DNA of 64,000 nt. Origin: Flavobacterium sp. 270. GTDB lineage: Bacteria > Bacteroidota > Bacteroidia > Flavobacteriales > Flavobacteriaceae. The translations under genes were made by a program, and so were the position numbers. The stretch is taken from NCBI RefSeq assembly GCF_004368785.1, contig NZ_SODM01000003.1, forward strand, positions 186,001-250,000. The letters are read 5' to 3'. Below are positions 18,194 to 27,011 of this stretch, one piece after another. The notes under the pieces were generated by a model, which saw only the letters and a program-made list of their open reading frames with translations, did not search any database and was not told the origin of the DNA. Every line of letters starts with the position of its first letter. The first letter of the stretch is position 1.

Positions 18194-18401
18194 AATTAAA
18201 GAATCAAAGTAGTATTATCCTAATTAAAGAGCATATAATTGTGTTAAAGTTAATTATGTAAGAATTATCTTTTTTCTTTTTTCGAAAAAAATTTTTGCCA
18301 CGAATTGCACGAATTGCACTAATTTTTTTGCCACAGATTAAAAATATTCACACAGATTTTTAATCATTTTAAATCCTTTAATCTGTAGCAAAAACAATTA
18401 T
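18194..18401. repeat. CCACGAATT / CCACAGATT repeat gap
   Basis: The 250-bp gap upstream of the ClC gene holds GCCACGAATTGCACGAATTG at ~18297 and GCCACAGATTAAAA at ~18330 with a partner AATCTGTAGC at ~18378-18388. The left ~100 bases are plain AT-rich DNA, presumably the ClC promoter, with no clear boxes. Confidence 0.6.
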
Positions 18402-18791
18402 TTACCGCTCATAAAACTCAATAGGTAATAAATCAGGATCGGCGATAAAAGTAAAGCGTTTATTGGTAGTTTCATCAATTCGAATCGGTTCAGAAACTAT
18501 ATTTTTTGAGTTTAAAAAAGTAATTGTTTCTTCCAGATTTATCACTTCAAAAGCCAGATGACGCAAACCAACCGCTTCTGGTCTTGAAGGTCGCTGCGGC
18601 GGATTTGGAAACGAAAATAATTCGACAATATAAGTGCCATTCAAAGCGAGATCAAGTTTGTACGATTCACGTTCTTCGCGATAAATCTCGCGGATAATAG
18701 TAAGGCCTAAAATTTGTGTGTAGAAATATTTAGACTGCTCATAATCCGAACATAAAATGGCAATATGGTGAACTTTGTTTAAGGTAAGCAT
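18402..18791 (-). CDS. VOC-family (glyoxalase I-like, YaeR type) protein
   Basis: The 129-residue protein has the two beta-alpha-beta-beta-beta modules of the vicinal-oxygen-chelate fold, with metal-ligand candidates His8/9 (KVHHIAIL), Glu~56 (VELFSFPNPPQRPSRPEA), His~77 (LRHLAFEV) and Glu126 (PIEFYER). The sequence matches YaeR/GloA2-type proteins; substrate unknown. It is the last gene of a tight operon: its ATG overlaps the preceding acetyltransferase stop by one base (TAATG). Confidence 0.88.
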   Translation of the reverse strand: MLTLNKVHHIAILCSDYEQSKYFYTQILGLTIIREIYREERESYKLDLALNGTYIVELFSFPNPPQRPSRPEAVGLRHLAFEVINLEETITFLNSKNIVSEPIRIDETTNKRFTFIADPDLLPIEFYER

Positions 18792-19366
18792 TATTTTTTT
18801 GATTCAGGTTCTTGATTTAATTTTCGGATAACTTTTGCCGGATTTCCAACCGCCAGCGAGTTGTCGGGAATGTTTTTTGTAACCACAGATCCGGCGCCAA
18901 TAACACAGCCTTTTCCAATAGTTACTCCAGGACAGATAACAGAGTTTCCGCCAATCCAGCAGTCGTCTCCAATTGTAACGGGATATGCATTTTCTAATGT
19001 TTTTCTTAATTCAGCGTCAAGCGGATGCGAAGCCGTATAAATCTGAACATTTGGTGCAATAAAAACATTATTACCAATAGTTACCGGCGCGCAGTCCAAA
19101 ACCACGCAGTTTACATTAAAATAAACATTGTCACCACAAAACATATTATATCCGTAATCACAATGAAATGGAGGTTCGATATAAAAACCAGCTCCCGTAT
19201 TCGGAATCAATTCTGCTAAGATTTCTTTTGCCTTTTTGGTTACGCGATATTCGGTAACATTTAAACGGTGTAAGGCGTTTTTTGCACTTCTGCGGTCTTT
19301 TACAAGAGAAGGATCAAAGGCATTGTAATATTCTCCCGAGATCATTTTTTCTTTTTCAGTTTTCAT
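18791..19366 (-). CDS. Sugar O-acetyltransferase, maltose-acetyltransferase type
   Basis: The 191-residue left-handed beta-helix protein has hexapeptide repeats from ~70 to 175. The N-terminal Mac domain starts MKTEKEKMISGEYYNAFDP, and the catalytic His lies in YTASHPLD. Conserved FHCDYGYN and IGGNSVICPGVTIGKG segments match Maa/LacA/NodL enzymes, which use acetyl-CoA to acetylate sugars such as maltose or glucose. It overlaps the VOC gene by one base and lies 6 bp after the YciI gene, so it belongs to the five-gene operon. Confidence 0.92.
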   Translation of the reverse strand: MKTEKEKMISGEYYNAFDPSLVKDRRSAKNALHRLNVTEYRVTKKAKEILAELIPNTGAGFYIEPPFHCDYGYNMFCGDNVYFNVNCVVLDCAPVTIGNNVFIAPNVQIYTASHPLDAELRKTLENAYPVTIGDDCWIGGNSVICPGVTIGKGCVIGAGSVVTKNIPDNSLAVGNPAKVIRKLNQEPESKK

Positions 19367-19372
19367 AAAGGC

Positions 19373-19831
19373 TTATATTTTTTTCTTAGCAATTTTTTCG
19401 TGTATTTTCAAGGTTTCCTGCAAAGCGGCAGAAGAATACCAAGGCGTTAATTCAGCTTCTAATAATTTTGCTTTAATTGCCGGATCTGTAGCTACAAGAG
19501 CTTCGGCTTCGGCAATGGTTTCAACATTAAAAATATAAATGCCTCTATAACTTCGGTCATTTTTCATGAAAGGTCCAGCAACAACCAATTTTCCTTCTTT
19601 TGCCAGTTTATTGATATTGGCCATATGACCTTCAAATAACTTTTGAGTTTCTTCTTTTGATGCTGTTGTATTTGTTCCTGATTTTAAAAGACAAAATACA
19701 TATTTCTTCATTCCGTATTCGTCTGCTTTTAAAGATTTTGCCAGGTTTTCATCAAATTTAGGTTCAGTTTCCTGAGAAAATCCAAAGTTGTAAAATAGCA
19801 AAACAACAAATATAAGTAGTGTTTTTTTTAT
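19373..19831 (-). CDS. Exported YciI-like protein with a non-canonical start
   Basis: The C-terminal domain (KKYVFCLLKSGTN, GHMANINKLAKEGKLVVAGPF, YRGIYIFNVE) is YciI-like. Reading upstream in frame gives IKKTLLIFVVLLFYNFGFSQ, an obvious signal peptide that should start MKKTLL, but the codon at 19829-19831 is ATA, not ATG. The only standard alternatives are a TTG at 19801, which removes half the signal peptide, or an internal ATG that leaves a cytoplasmic YciI domain. A G-to-A change of the start codon is the simplest reading. The ATA codon lies 1 base after the upstream stop, so translational coupling could allow weak initiation. YciI proteins are known as small ferredoxin-fold enzymes or binding proteins of uncertain role. 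Confidence 0.75.
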   Translation of the reverse strand: MKKTLLIFVVLLFYNFGFSQETEPKFDENLAKSLKADEYGMKKYVFCLLKSGTNTTASKEETQKLFEGHMANINKLAKEGKLVVAGPFMKNDRSYRGIYIFNVETIAEAEALVATDPAIKAKLLEAELTPWYSSAALQETLKIHEKIAKKKI

Positions 19832-19832
19832 C

Positions 19833-20456
19833 TTAATCCGTATTTGTTAGCATTTTGTTTTTTATCAGTTCGATACTCTTTATAGAACCTACAGGAGTAA
19901 TTTTTACATTTTGATTGCCTTTTGACAGATAAAAATAATAAGCAGTATTAGAACCAATTATATAAACTGTTTCAGATTTTTGGTCAGAAAAAGTTAGTAC
20001 ATGGTCATACTCTAATTTGTTTTCTTTTATTTTTTCAGAAAGAAAATGACCGCCTCCAAGTCCGTATCCAAGAAAAAAAGACAATAAAAAGAAAGCGCAT
20101 GTTTTTACAGTATTAATAGTATAATAATCTTTTCTTTCCTCTTCTGATAATTCTTCTTTAGTATTGTTTTTTATTGGAAAGTTTTTTTGAACCCACCATG
20201 TATGTTCATATTTGAAGAGCAGTGACGGCATATTTGCAAAAAGTATAAATAATAATACGATTGCTATAAAAACAATTGGATGTGAGGTTAGTACCGCTAT
20301 CGGACTAATCAGGATATCCATTATAGAAGAATAAGTGATAATATTAATCCCGATTTGATAATAGAAGATACTTTCTTTCATGATTCCAAATAGAACAAGA
20401 AAAATATAACCTACCGGAAGTAAATTCTGTATTTTTTCTATATTTTTTAGATCCAT
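19833..20456 (-). CDS. Hypothetical membrane protein
   Basis: The 207-residue protein has hydrophobic segments at ~13-30, 58-75 and 118-138 and a C-terminal soluble domain of ~60 residues (YIIGSNTAYYFYLSKG, then VTPVGSIKSIEL-like strands). I do not recognise a family. It is the second gene of the operon beginning with DinB; 3 bp separate it from DinB and 1 bp from the YciI gene, so co-translation is likely. The C-terminal domain could be periplasmic. Confidence 0.65.
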   Translation of the reverse strand: MDLKNIEKIQNLLPVGYIFLVLFGIMKESIFYYQIGINIITYSSIMDILISPIAVLTSHPIVFIAIVLLFILFANMPSLLFKYEHTWWVQKNFPIKNNTKEELSEEERKDYYTINTVKTCAFFLLSFFLGYGLGGGHFLSEKIKENKLEYDHVLTFSDQKSETVYIIGSNTAYYFYLSKGNQNVKITPVGSIKSIELIKNKMLTNTD

Positions 20457-20459
20457 ATT

Positions 20460-20918
20460 TTACAGGAGTTTCTTCAAAATAACAATCTGCCCCAAATGAT
20501 AAACATCATGTTGAATAATTCCGTGAATGTGCTCATAATAAGTATGATTATTATTGGCATATATTTTACTTAGATCATCATCATTAAAATCCTCAAAAAA
20601 AGTATTCCAGGATTCCTGCGATTTTGCCAGACTTTGAAGCGATTGTTCCCAGGCAGCTTCAGACGGATCTAAAACGGGTACAAAATAATTATGATCTGGA
20701 GCTGTAATAGTTTCGCCCTGTACACGTTTTAAAATACTTCTTCTCCATTGTATAAGATGATTAACAATTTCCCAAATCGTATTTAGATTCGGATTTATTT
20801 TCCTGTAAGCCTGCTCTGCGCTTACGTTTTTTAAGGTATTTGCCAAAGTGACTTCAAGCCACGGTTCTCCATTATAGATGGATTGATATAAATTCGAAAT
20901 TCTTTTGCTTTCAGACAT
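20460..20918 (-). CDS. DinB-family protein
   Basis: The 152-residue four-helix protein carries the DinB/YfiT metal triad pattern: His in WEIVNHLIQWRR (~54) and two His in HGIIQHDVYHLGQIV (~135 and ~139). The family binds nickel or zinc; many members are thiol S-transferases, others have no known activity. It is the first gene of a five-gene operon (DinB, membrane protein, YciI, acetyltransferase, VOC), and three of these families are small detoxification-type proteins. Confidence 0.88.
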   Translation of the reverse strand: MSESKRISNLYQSIYNGEPWLEVTLANTLKNVSAEQAYRKINPNLNTIWEIVNHLIQWRRSILKRVQGETITAPDHNYFVPVLDPSEAAWEQSLQSLAKSQESWNTFFEDFNDDDLSKIYANNNHTYYEHIHGIIQHDVYHLGQIVILKKLL

Positions 20919-21057
20919 ATTATTAAATTTTTAAAACAGAGAAGCTAAGATACAAATAAGTAATTTACAACTCATCCCTTAAATTCTACAATTGGGTTAT
21001 TAAATATTTTTTAACTAAAACTGTTAAAATATATTTGCCTCATCAAAAACCAATAGT

Positions 21058-23223
21058 ATGAAAACCAAGTTACTTTTTACCATAACATTTTTATTTACAA
21101 CTGCTTTTATTTTTGCTCAAAATACCATTTCTGGAAAAGTGGTAGACCAAAAAGGAAAACCAGTTCCGGGAGCCAATATTTACATTGATGGAACTTACGA
21201 TGGAGCGACAAGCTCTGAAACGGGAGAGTTTTCTTTTGAAACTACTACAACAGGAAATCAATCAATTGTCGTAAGTTTTTTATTGTATGAAACATTCAAA
21301 CAAGAAATTGACGTTACCAATTATAAAGATCAAACGGTTAAATTAAGAGAGAATGTAAATGCTCTTGATGTGGTTGTAATTACGGCCGGGACATTAGAAT
21401 CTGGAGACAAAGCCAGAGTTTCTGTTCTAAAACCACTTGATATTGTTACAACTGCAGGTTCTGCAGGAAATATTATTGCTGCATTGCAGACACTTCCGGG
21501 AACACAAACGGTTGGAGAAGACGGACGTTTATTTGTGCGTGGGGGAGAAGCAAGCGAAACTCAGACTTTTGTTGACGGACTTCGTGTTGCACAGCCATAT
21601 GGCGCTACAACTAATAATTTACCAACAAGAAGCCGATTTTCACCTTTCTTGTTTAGCGGAATTGCTTTTTCTACAGGAGGATATTCTGCAGAATATGGTG
21701 AAGCTTTATCAAGTGTTTTGCTTTTGAATACGCAGGATGAACCAGACCAAAATAAAACGGATATTTCTTTAATGACGGTTGGTCTTGGAGTTGGAAATAC
21801 TCAAAAATGGAAAAAAAGCTCTTTCAGCATCAATACCAATTATATTAATTTGGCGCCTTATCAAGCGGTAATTCCGCAAAATGTAGATTGGAATAATCCG
21901 TATCAATCTTTGGGCGGTGAAGCTGTCTACCGTTATCATTTTACAAACGGAATCTTTAAATTATATGCTGCTTTTGATTCTGAAAAATTCGATTTGAATC
22001 AGAAAAACATAAATTTTGTTGATCCGGTAAGAACAGATTTAAACAATAATAATTTTTATTTTAATGCTTCTTACAAAGGAGATTTTGGAACGGGCTGGCA
22101 GTTAACTTCAGGAATTAGTTACGGATACAGCAAAAATAAAATCAAATTTGATATTAGTGATGTGGACAGTAACGAGAATGCAGCACAGCTTAAATTAAAA
22201 CTGAGAAAAAATATTTCGAATTATTTTAAATTGTCTTTTGGAGGAGATTATTTCATTACCAAATACAATGAAAATTTTGATGACAATGTTTCGATACAAG
22301 CAACAAATGGCTACGATTCTAATATTGCAGCATTTTATACAGAAGGAGATATTTTATTTTCTAAAAAACTGGCAATGAAAGTGGGTTTAAGACTCTCAAA
22401 CAACAGTTTGTTAAGCGAAACCAATCTTGCACCAAGAGCTTCAATTGCCTATAAAGTTTCGAAAAACAGCCAGTTCTCTTTTGCTTATGGAGATTTCTCG
22501 CAAACACCAGTTGTTGATTATATCAAATATTCAAAATACCATCAGTTTGAAAGCGAAAAAGCACAGCATTATATTTTAAATTACCAGTTTACAAAACCAG
22601 GATCAACTTTTAGAGCAGAGGCTTATTACAAAGATTATAGTAATTTAGTTCAATACGATACAAAAGATATTCAATACAATTCAGTATTTAATAACAACGG
22701 TTCAGGGTATGCAAAAGGGTTAGATTTATTCTGGAGAGACAGTAATTTGCATAAAAATTTAGAATATTGGATTTCATATTCCTACATCGATTCTGAAAGA
22801 CAATATAAAAATTTTCCAACTATGGCAACGCCAAGTTTTGTAGCCAATCATAGTTTGTCAATTGTAACCAAATATTTTGTAACCGATTGGAAATCACAAA
22901 TTAGTTTAACCAATAGTTACAGTTCAGGACGTCCGTACAATGATCCAAATCAAACACAATTTATGAACGGAAAAACAAAATCCTATAATAGTTTGAGTTT
23001 AAGCTGGGCCTATTTATTAACAACACAAAAAATCCTTTACTTCTCTGTTTCAAATGTTTTAGGAACTCAAAATGTTTTCGGATATGATTACGCAAAAACT
23101 CCAGACGCAGGCGGAGTATACAACAGACAAGCGATAACGCCAACTGCAGACAGATTTTTCTTCATAGGTTTCTTCTGGACAATCAGCCAGAATAAAAATG
23201 AGAATCAGCTGAAGAATTTATAG
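21058..23223 (+). CDS. TonB-dependent outer-membrane receptor with carboxypeptidase-like domain
   Basis: The 721-residue product starts with the signal peptide MKTKLLFTITFLFTTAFIFA, then a carboxypeptidase-regulatory-like domain (~23-95: ISGKVVDQKGKPVPGANIYI), a plug domain (~105-225: LQTLPGTQTVGEDGRLFVRG) and a ~490-residue beta barrel. There is no SusD-type partner downstream. A -7 box TATATTTG lies at 21030-21037. The gene heads a same-strand series with DUF2141, a TPR-like protein, a LytS kinase and 2TM proteins, so the receptor may share regulation with them. Substrate not predictable; the lack of SusD argues against a glycan system. Confidence 0.9.
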   Translation: MKTKLLFTITFLFTTAFIFAQNTISGKVVDQKGKPVPGANIYIDGTYDGATSSETGEFSFETTTTGNQSIVVSFLLYETFKQEIDVTNYKDQTVKLRENVNALDVVVITAGTLESGDKARVSVLKPLDIVTTAGSAGNIIAALQTLPGTQTVGEDGRLFVRGGEASETQTFVDGLRVAQPYGATTNNLPTRSRFSPFLFSGIAFSTGGYSAEYGEALSSVLLLNTQDEPDQNKTDISLMTVGLGVGNTQKWKKSSFSINTNYINLAPYQAVIPQNVDWNNPYQSLGGEAVYRYHFTNGIFKLYAAFDSEKFDLNQKNINFVDPVRTDLNNNNFYFNASYKGDFGTGWQLTSGISYGYSKNKIKFDISDVDSNENAAQLKLKLRKNISNYFKLSFGGDYFITKYNENFDDNVSIQATNGYDSNIAAFYTEGDILFSKKLAMKVGLRLSNNSLLSETNLAPRASIAYKVSKNSQFSFAYGDFSQTPVVDYIKYSKYHQFESEKAQHYILNYQFTKPGSTFRAEAYYKDYSNLVQYDTKDIQYNSVFNNNGSGYAKGLDLFWRDSNLHKNLEYWISYSYIDSERQYKNFPTMATPSFVANHSLSIVTKYFVTDWKSQISLTNSYSSGRPYNDPNQTQFMNGKTKSYNSLSLSWAYLLTTQKILYFSVSNVLGTQNVFGYDYAKTPDAGGVYNRQAITPTADRFFFIGFFWTISQNKNENQLKNL

Positions 23224-23483
23224 GTGCTAAGGTGCTAAGGTTCTAAGATGCTAAGCTTCTAAGGTTCTGAGCTGCTAAGAGAAAAGCTTAGAACCTTAGC
23301 ATCTCAGAACCTCAGAAGCTTAAAAAAAAACAATTCAGTCGCTAAATTCGACAACTCAGTATTATTTAATTTTTAAAGAATAAAATCTAACATACTTTTG
23401 AAGTATAAATTAATAACCAGAGTTTTAATCATCAATAAAAAACTTAGAAGCTTAGATATTCAGAACCTTAGAACCTTAAAAAA
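23224..23483. repeat. AGGTTC-family repeats; internal promoter candidate
   Basis: The gap begins with GGTGCTAAGGTGCTAAGG words and their inverted partners at 23283-23321 (CTTAGAACCTTAGCATC), forming a long hairpin just after the receptor stop. A -7 candidate TACTTTTG is at 23393-23400. A further copy (AACTTAGAAGCTTAG, CAGAACCTTAGAACC) occupies 23440-23479, running right up to the next ATG, so it lies in the translation-initiation region. Confidence 0.75.
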
Positions 23484-23894
23484 ATGACAAAACTAATTAC
23501 AATATTCACCTTATTCATCTGCAATTTATTGGCAGCGCAAAATTCAAATCTTACTGTAACTGTTTCAGGTTTAAAAAACAATACAGGAACTGTTAGAGTA
23601 GGATTGTACAACTCAGACGAAACTTTTCTTAAAACGACTTACAAAAGCACTGTTTCAGAAATCAAGAACAATCAGGCAACCGTAACTTTTGTTGGAATTC
23701 CCGCGGGAGAATATGGAGTTTCGGTTTATCATGATGAAAATAATAACGGAAAACTGGATAAAAATATGATGGGAATTCCTTCTGAAGATTATGCGAGTTC
23801 AAACAATGCAAAAGGCTTTATGGGACCGCCTTCTTATAAAGACGCTAAATTTACGCTTAACAAAGATTCAAAAATTGAAATATCATTAAAATAA
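23484..23894 (+). CDS. DUF2141 secreted protein
   Basis: The 136-residue protein has a signal peptide (MTKLITIFTLFICNLLAAQ) and the DUF2141 pattern: NLTVTVSGLKNNTGTVRVGL, then PAGEYGVSVYHDENNNGKLD and MGIPSEDYASSNNA. The DENNNGKLD loop looks like a calcium-binding turn. The family is common downstream of outer-membrane receptors in Bacteroidota; its role is unknown, with a periplasmic or surface location expected. Confidence 0.9.
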   Translation: MTKLITIFTLFICNLLAAQNSNLTVTVSGLKNNTGTVRVGLYNSDETFLKTTYKSTVSEIKNNQATVTFVGIPAGEYGVSVYHDENNNGKLDKNMMGIPSEDYASSNNAKGFMGPPSYKDAKFTLNKDSKIEISLK

Positions 23895-23932
23895 AATCAA
23901 CCAATAAATTAACCATTTAAAAAATAATAAAT

Positions 23933-24556
23933 ATGAAAAAGTTTATCACCGTAATTGCCTTATTTGTAGTAGTAATAAGTTCAGCTCAAACACAATTTGA
24001 ACAAGGAATGGGAAAAGCATTCGGACTTTGGAAAGAAGGAAAAAATACAGAAGCTTCGGCAATGTTCGAAAGAATTGCTTCGGCAGAAAAAACACAATGG
24101 CTGCCTAATTATTATGTGGCACTTATAAATACTACAGCTTCTTTTTCAGAAAAAGATAAATCAAAAGTAGATTTGATGTTAACAAAAGCGCAAGATGCAT
24201 TAGATGTAGAATTCATTAAAGATCAAAACAATGCAGAATTATATATTTTGCAGGCTTTAGTTTATACAGCTTGGGTTGTACAAGATCCTATGACAAATGC
24301 ACAAAAATATTCTGGAAAAGTTATGGAGAGTTATGCAAAAGCAAAAGCAATAGATCCAAACAATCCGAGAGCGGTTTTTGGAGAAGCTGATTACCAATTG
24401 GGCGGCGCAAAATGGACAGGCGTTGATACAAAACCATTATGTGCTCAGGTTGATAAAGCTGTCGAACTTTTTGGTACTTTTAAACCAGCAACACCGTTTT
24501 CTCCAAAATGGGGATTAGACAGAGCATTAGAAGCTCAAAAAAATTGCAAGAAATAA
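23933..24556 (+). CDS. Exported TPR-like helical protein
   Basis: The 207-residue protein has a signal peptide (MKKFITVIALFVVVISSAQ) and a helical-repeat body. The first helices, QFEQGMGKAFGLWKEGKNTE, then ASAMFERIASAEKTQWLPNY, resemble one TPR pair, and later helices (YAKAKAIDPNNPRAVFGEA) another. No enzymatic motif is present. It lies 38 bp after DUF2141 and 17 bp before the kinase gene, so it is probably in the same transcript and may act with them in the periplasm. Confidence 0.8.
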   Translation: MKKFITVIALFVVVISSAQTQFEQGMGKAFGLWKEGKNTEASAMFERIASAEKTQWLPNYYVALINTTASFSEKDKSKVDLMLTKAQDALDVEFIKDQNNAELYILQALVYTAWVVQDPMTNAQKYSGKVMESYAKAKAIDPNNPRAVFGEADYQLGGAKWTGVDTKPLCAQVDKAVELFGTFKPATPFSPKWGLDRALEAQKNCKK

Positions 24557-24573
24557 TATCAAAATAAGATTAA

Positions 24574-25932
24574 ATGAAAGAATATAAAAATACATTTGGA
24601 AATTTGAAAAGCGGAACAATCATGTGCTTTAAGATTTCTATGCTTTTCACGATAATATTTTCAGCTTTTCTGGGTGCTGATTTAAATGTCAAAAATGTAT
24701 TACTTACGTTCTTTTTAAGTTGCCTTTATTCTTTTGGACTTGGTTTCGGAAACGGATTTTTAAACGTTCTTTTGGATAGGAAATGGGATTGGCTGGAACA
24801 AACTAATTTAAGGGTTTATTACGGAATTTTAGTTACCATTTTATATACCGTTCCAGCGGTTTTAGGAATTAATTATATCGTTTTTGTAGTCGTTCAGGGA
24901 AGATCTTTTGATGATTTTTTTAGTGGACAAATGATCCTGGTTAATCTTTTCTATGTGATTTTGTCTTTAGGAGTTTCAACTTTTATGCAGGCTAGAAGTT
25001 TTATGATAAAGTGGAAGCAGGCATCAAAATTTGAAATAACACAACAAAAGATTATTGCAGGAACGGCAAATGCAAAATTCGAAAGTTTAAAGAATCAGAT
25101 TGATCCGCATTTTCTTTTCAACAGTTTAAATGTTTTAAGTTCTTTGATTGAAGAAAATCCAGATAATGCACAGCGATTTACGACTTCTTTGTCTAAAATT
25201 TATCGCTACGTTTTAGAGCAGAAAGACAAAGAATTGGTTTCTGTAGAAGATGAATTGTCATTTGCAAAAACCTATATGAATTTATTGAAAATGCGTTTTG
25301 AAAACAGTCTGTTTTACGAAATGCCAACAACAGATATAAATCCAGATTCAAAAGTAGTGCCATTGTCTTTACAGCTTTTACTTGAAAACACTGTAAAACA
25401 CAACGTTGTAAGCGAGCAAAAACCGCTGCATATTAGAATTTTTATTGATGGAGATTGTCTTGCGATTCAAAATGATTTTCAGAAAAAAGAAGTTTTGCAG
25501 GATCGTCAAGGTGTTGGTCTTCAAAATATTGTAAACCGATACGCCATTATAACCGACAGAAAGGTAGCGATTGAGCAAAACGAACAAACATTTACCGTTA
25601 AGATTCCAATTTTAACCAAACAAATTACAAGTATGGACACAAGTGCAGAATATAATGATGAAAACAGAGCTTATTTTAGAGCTAAGAAAAGAGTAGAAGA
25701 ATTAAAAGGTTTTTATGCAAACGTAATTTCGTATTGCTGTATAATTCCGTTCTTAATTTTTATAAACTTAACATTTTCTCCTCAATTTCACTGGTTTTGG
25801 TTTTCGGCTTTAGGCTGGGGATTTGGAGTTGTAATGCATGCTTTTAAAGTTTTTGGTTATAGTTCTAACTGGGAAGAAAGAAAGATTAGAGAGATTTTAC
25901 AAAGAGAGAATAATAAGCAGACCTGGAAATAG
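24574..25932 (+). CDS. LytS/YehU-type sensor histidine kinase with C-terminal 2TM domain
   Basis: The 452-residue protein has four N-terminal membrane helices (~18-140) and a His_kinase domain with the phospho-acceptor motif NQIDPHFLFNSLNV (His179), followed by a reduced ATPase domain (LLLENTVKHNVV, then RQGVGLQNIVNRY). Residues ~355-450 form a second, unusual module, a 2TM domain: YFRAKKRVEELKGFYANV, two hydrophobic segments and the end motif NWEERKIREIL. The same 2TM domain is encoded alone by the next three genes. The partner regulator is the LytTR protein at the end of the operon. The stimulus is unknown; it presumably transmits envelope signals to a LytTR output. Confidence 0.92.
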   Translation: MKEYKNTFGNLKSGTIMCFKISMLFTIIFSAFLGADLNVKNVLLTFFLSCLYSFGLGFGNGFLNVLLDRKWDWLEQTNLRVYYGILVTILYTVPAVLGINYIVFVVVQGRSFDDFFSGQMILVNLFYVILSLGVSTFMQARSFMIKWKQASKFEITQQKIIAGTANAKFESLKNQIDPHFLFNSLNVLSSLIEENPDNAQRFTTSLSKIYRYVLEQKDKELVSVEDELSFAKTYMNLLKMRFENSLFYEMPTTDINPDSKVVPLSLQLLLENTVKHNVVSEQKPLHIRIFIDGDCLAIQNDFQKKEVLQDRQGVGLQNIVNRYAIITDRKVAIEQNEQTFTVKIPILTKQITSMDTSAEYNDENRAYFRAKKRVEELKGFYANVISYCCIIPFLIFINLTFSPQFHWFWFSALGWGFGVVMHAFKVFGYSSNWEERKIREILQRENNKQTWK

Positions 25933-25933
25933 T

Positions 25934-26251
25934 ATGGAAAAGAATTATACTGAAGCCGAGCGTTATTATCAGGCTCATAAAAGAGTAAAAGAAATAAGAG
26001 AATTCTACGAACATCTAACCGTTTATGCGCTTTGTAATCCTATTGTAATTGTTGTAAATCTTATGACGTCACCGGATTATTTATGGTGTTTGTATTCTGT
26101 ATTTGGCTGGGCAATTCCACTAATTTTACATGGAATGAAAGTCTTTAATTATGGACCATTTTTTAACAAAGAATGGGAAGAAAGAAAGATTAATGAAATT
26201 ATGGAAAAAGAGTATAAAATAAATGTAGAGAAACACAGCAGTGAATCTTAA
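25934..26251 (+). CDS. 2TM-domain protein, copy 1
   Basis: The start at 25934 lies 1 bp after the kinase stop (TAGTATGG); the longer open frame merely reads into the kinase gene. The 105-residue product has the full 2TM pattern: YYQAHKRVKEIREFYEHLTV, two hydrophobic stretches around VNLMTSPDYLWCLY, and EWEERKINEIM. It is a paralogue of the kinase's C-terminal domain. Likely an inner-membrane partner of the kinase. Confidence 0.88.
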   Translation: MEKNYTEAERYYQAHKRVKEIREFYEHLTVYALCNPIVIVVNLMTSPDYLWCLYSVFGWAIPLILHGMKVFNYGPFFNKEWEERKINEIMEKEYKINVEKHSSES

Positions 26252-26295
26252 ATAAAAAACATTTTATATAATTAAAAAACAAAATAGGAGAAATC

Positions 26296-26601
26296 ATGGA
26301 AATAAATTATGATGAAGAAGATAAATATCTCTTAGCAAAAAAGAAAGTTGAGGGTATAAAAGGATTTTACGGAAATCTTACTGTTTTTATAGCAGTAAAT
26401 GTGGTTTTGATTTTCATTAATTTGTACACAACACCAAATCATTTGTGGTTTTACTGGCCCTTAATGTGGTGGGGATTAGGAGTTGTTTTTCACGGATTAA
26501 AGGTTTTTGAAGTATTTCCGTCTTTTGGAAAAGATTGGGAAGAAAGAAAAATCAAAGAATTGATGGAAAAAGAAAAAATGAATAAAAACAAATGGCAATA
26601 A
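26296..26601 (+). CDS. 2TM-domain protein, copy 2
   Basis: The 101-residue protein repeats the pattern KYLLAKKKVEGIKGFYGNLT, VNVVLIFINLYTTPNHLWFY, two membrane helices and DWEERKIKELMEKEK. It is the closest of the three to the kinase's own 2TM domain. It is 44 bp after copy 1 and 15 bp before copy 3 in the same operon. Confidence 0.88.
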   Translation: MEINYDEEDKYLLAKKKVEGIKGFYGNLTVFIAVNVVLIFINLYTTPNHLWFYWPLMWWGLGVVFHGLKVFEVFPSFGKDWEERKIKELMEKEKMNKNKWQ

Positions 26602-26616
26602 TTAACTCAAAATAAA

Positions 26617-26973
26617 ATGGGACGATTTAGAAGAAATAGATACGAAGATTATGCACAAGAATTTAGTAATGATGAAAATTATAATAGAGCTTTCCATAAG
26701 GTTAAAAGGATGAAAAGCTTTTACACACATCTAAAAGTTTATCTTATTGTAAATGCAATAATTATTGTTTCCAGATCAAATAGTAATTTTATGATAAATT
26801 CAGATTTTTGGAATTGGCATACTTTTTCTACGGCTTTATTCTGGGGAATCGCTTTATTAGGACACGGATTATCTGTTTTTGGACAGGATCTTTTCTTTAG
26901 CGATGACTGGGAACAAAAGAAAATTCAAAAATATATGAACAAAAAAGAGGCTAATACAAATAAATGGGAGTAA
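26617..26973 (+). CDS. 2TM-domain protein, copy 3 (divergent)
   Basis: The 118-residue protein has a longer N-terminus (MGRFRRNRYEDYAQEFSNDE) and keeps the core AFHKVKRMKSFYTHLKVYLI, two helices, ALLGHGLSVFG and DWEQKKIQKYM in place of the usual NWEERKI. It is the most divergent copy and the last before the response regulator. Divergence among the three suggests non-identical partners or a hetero-oligomer. Confidence 0.82.
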   Translation: MGRFRRNRYEDYAQEFSNDENYNRAFHKVKRMKSFYTHLKVYLIVNAIIIVSRSNSNFMINSDFWNWHTFSTALFWGIALLGHGLSVFGQDLFFSDDWEQKKIQKYMNKKEANTNKWE

Positions 26974-27011
26974 TTTTAAACTAATTTTTTTCAATTTTTG
27001 CATTCTATTAA

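Noticed and set aside
25838..25933. Longer start for 2TM copy 1
   Set aside because: It would overlap the kinase gene out of frame; ATG at 25934 gives the exact family length.
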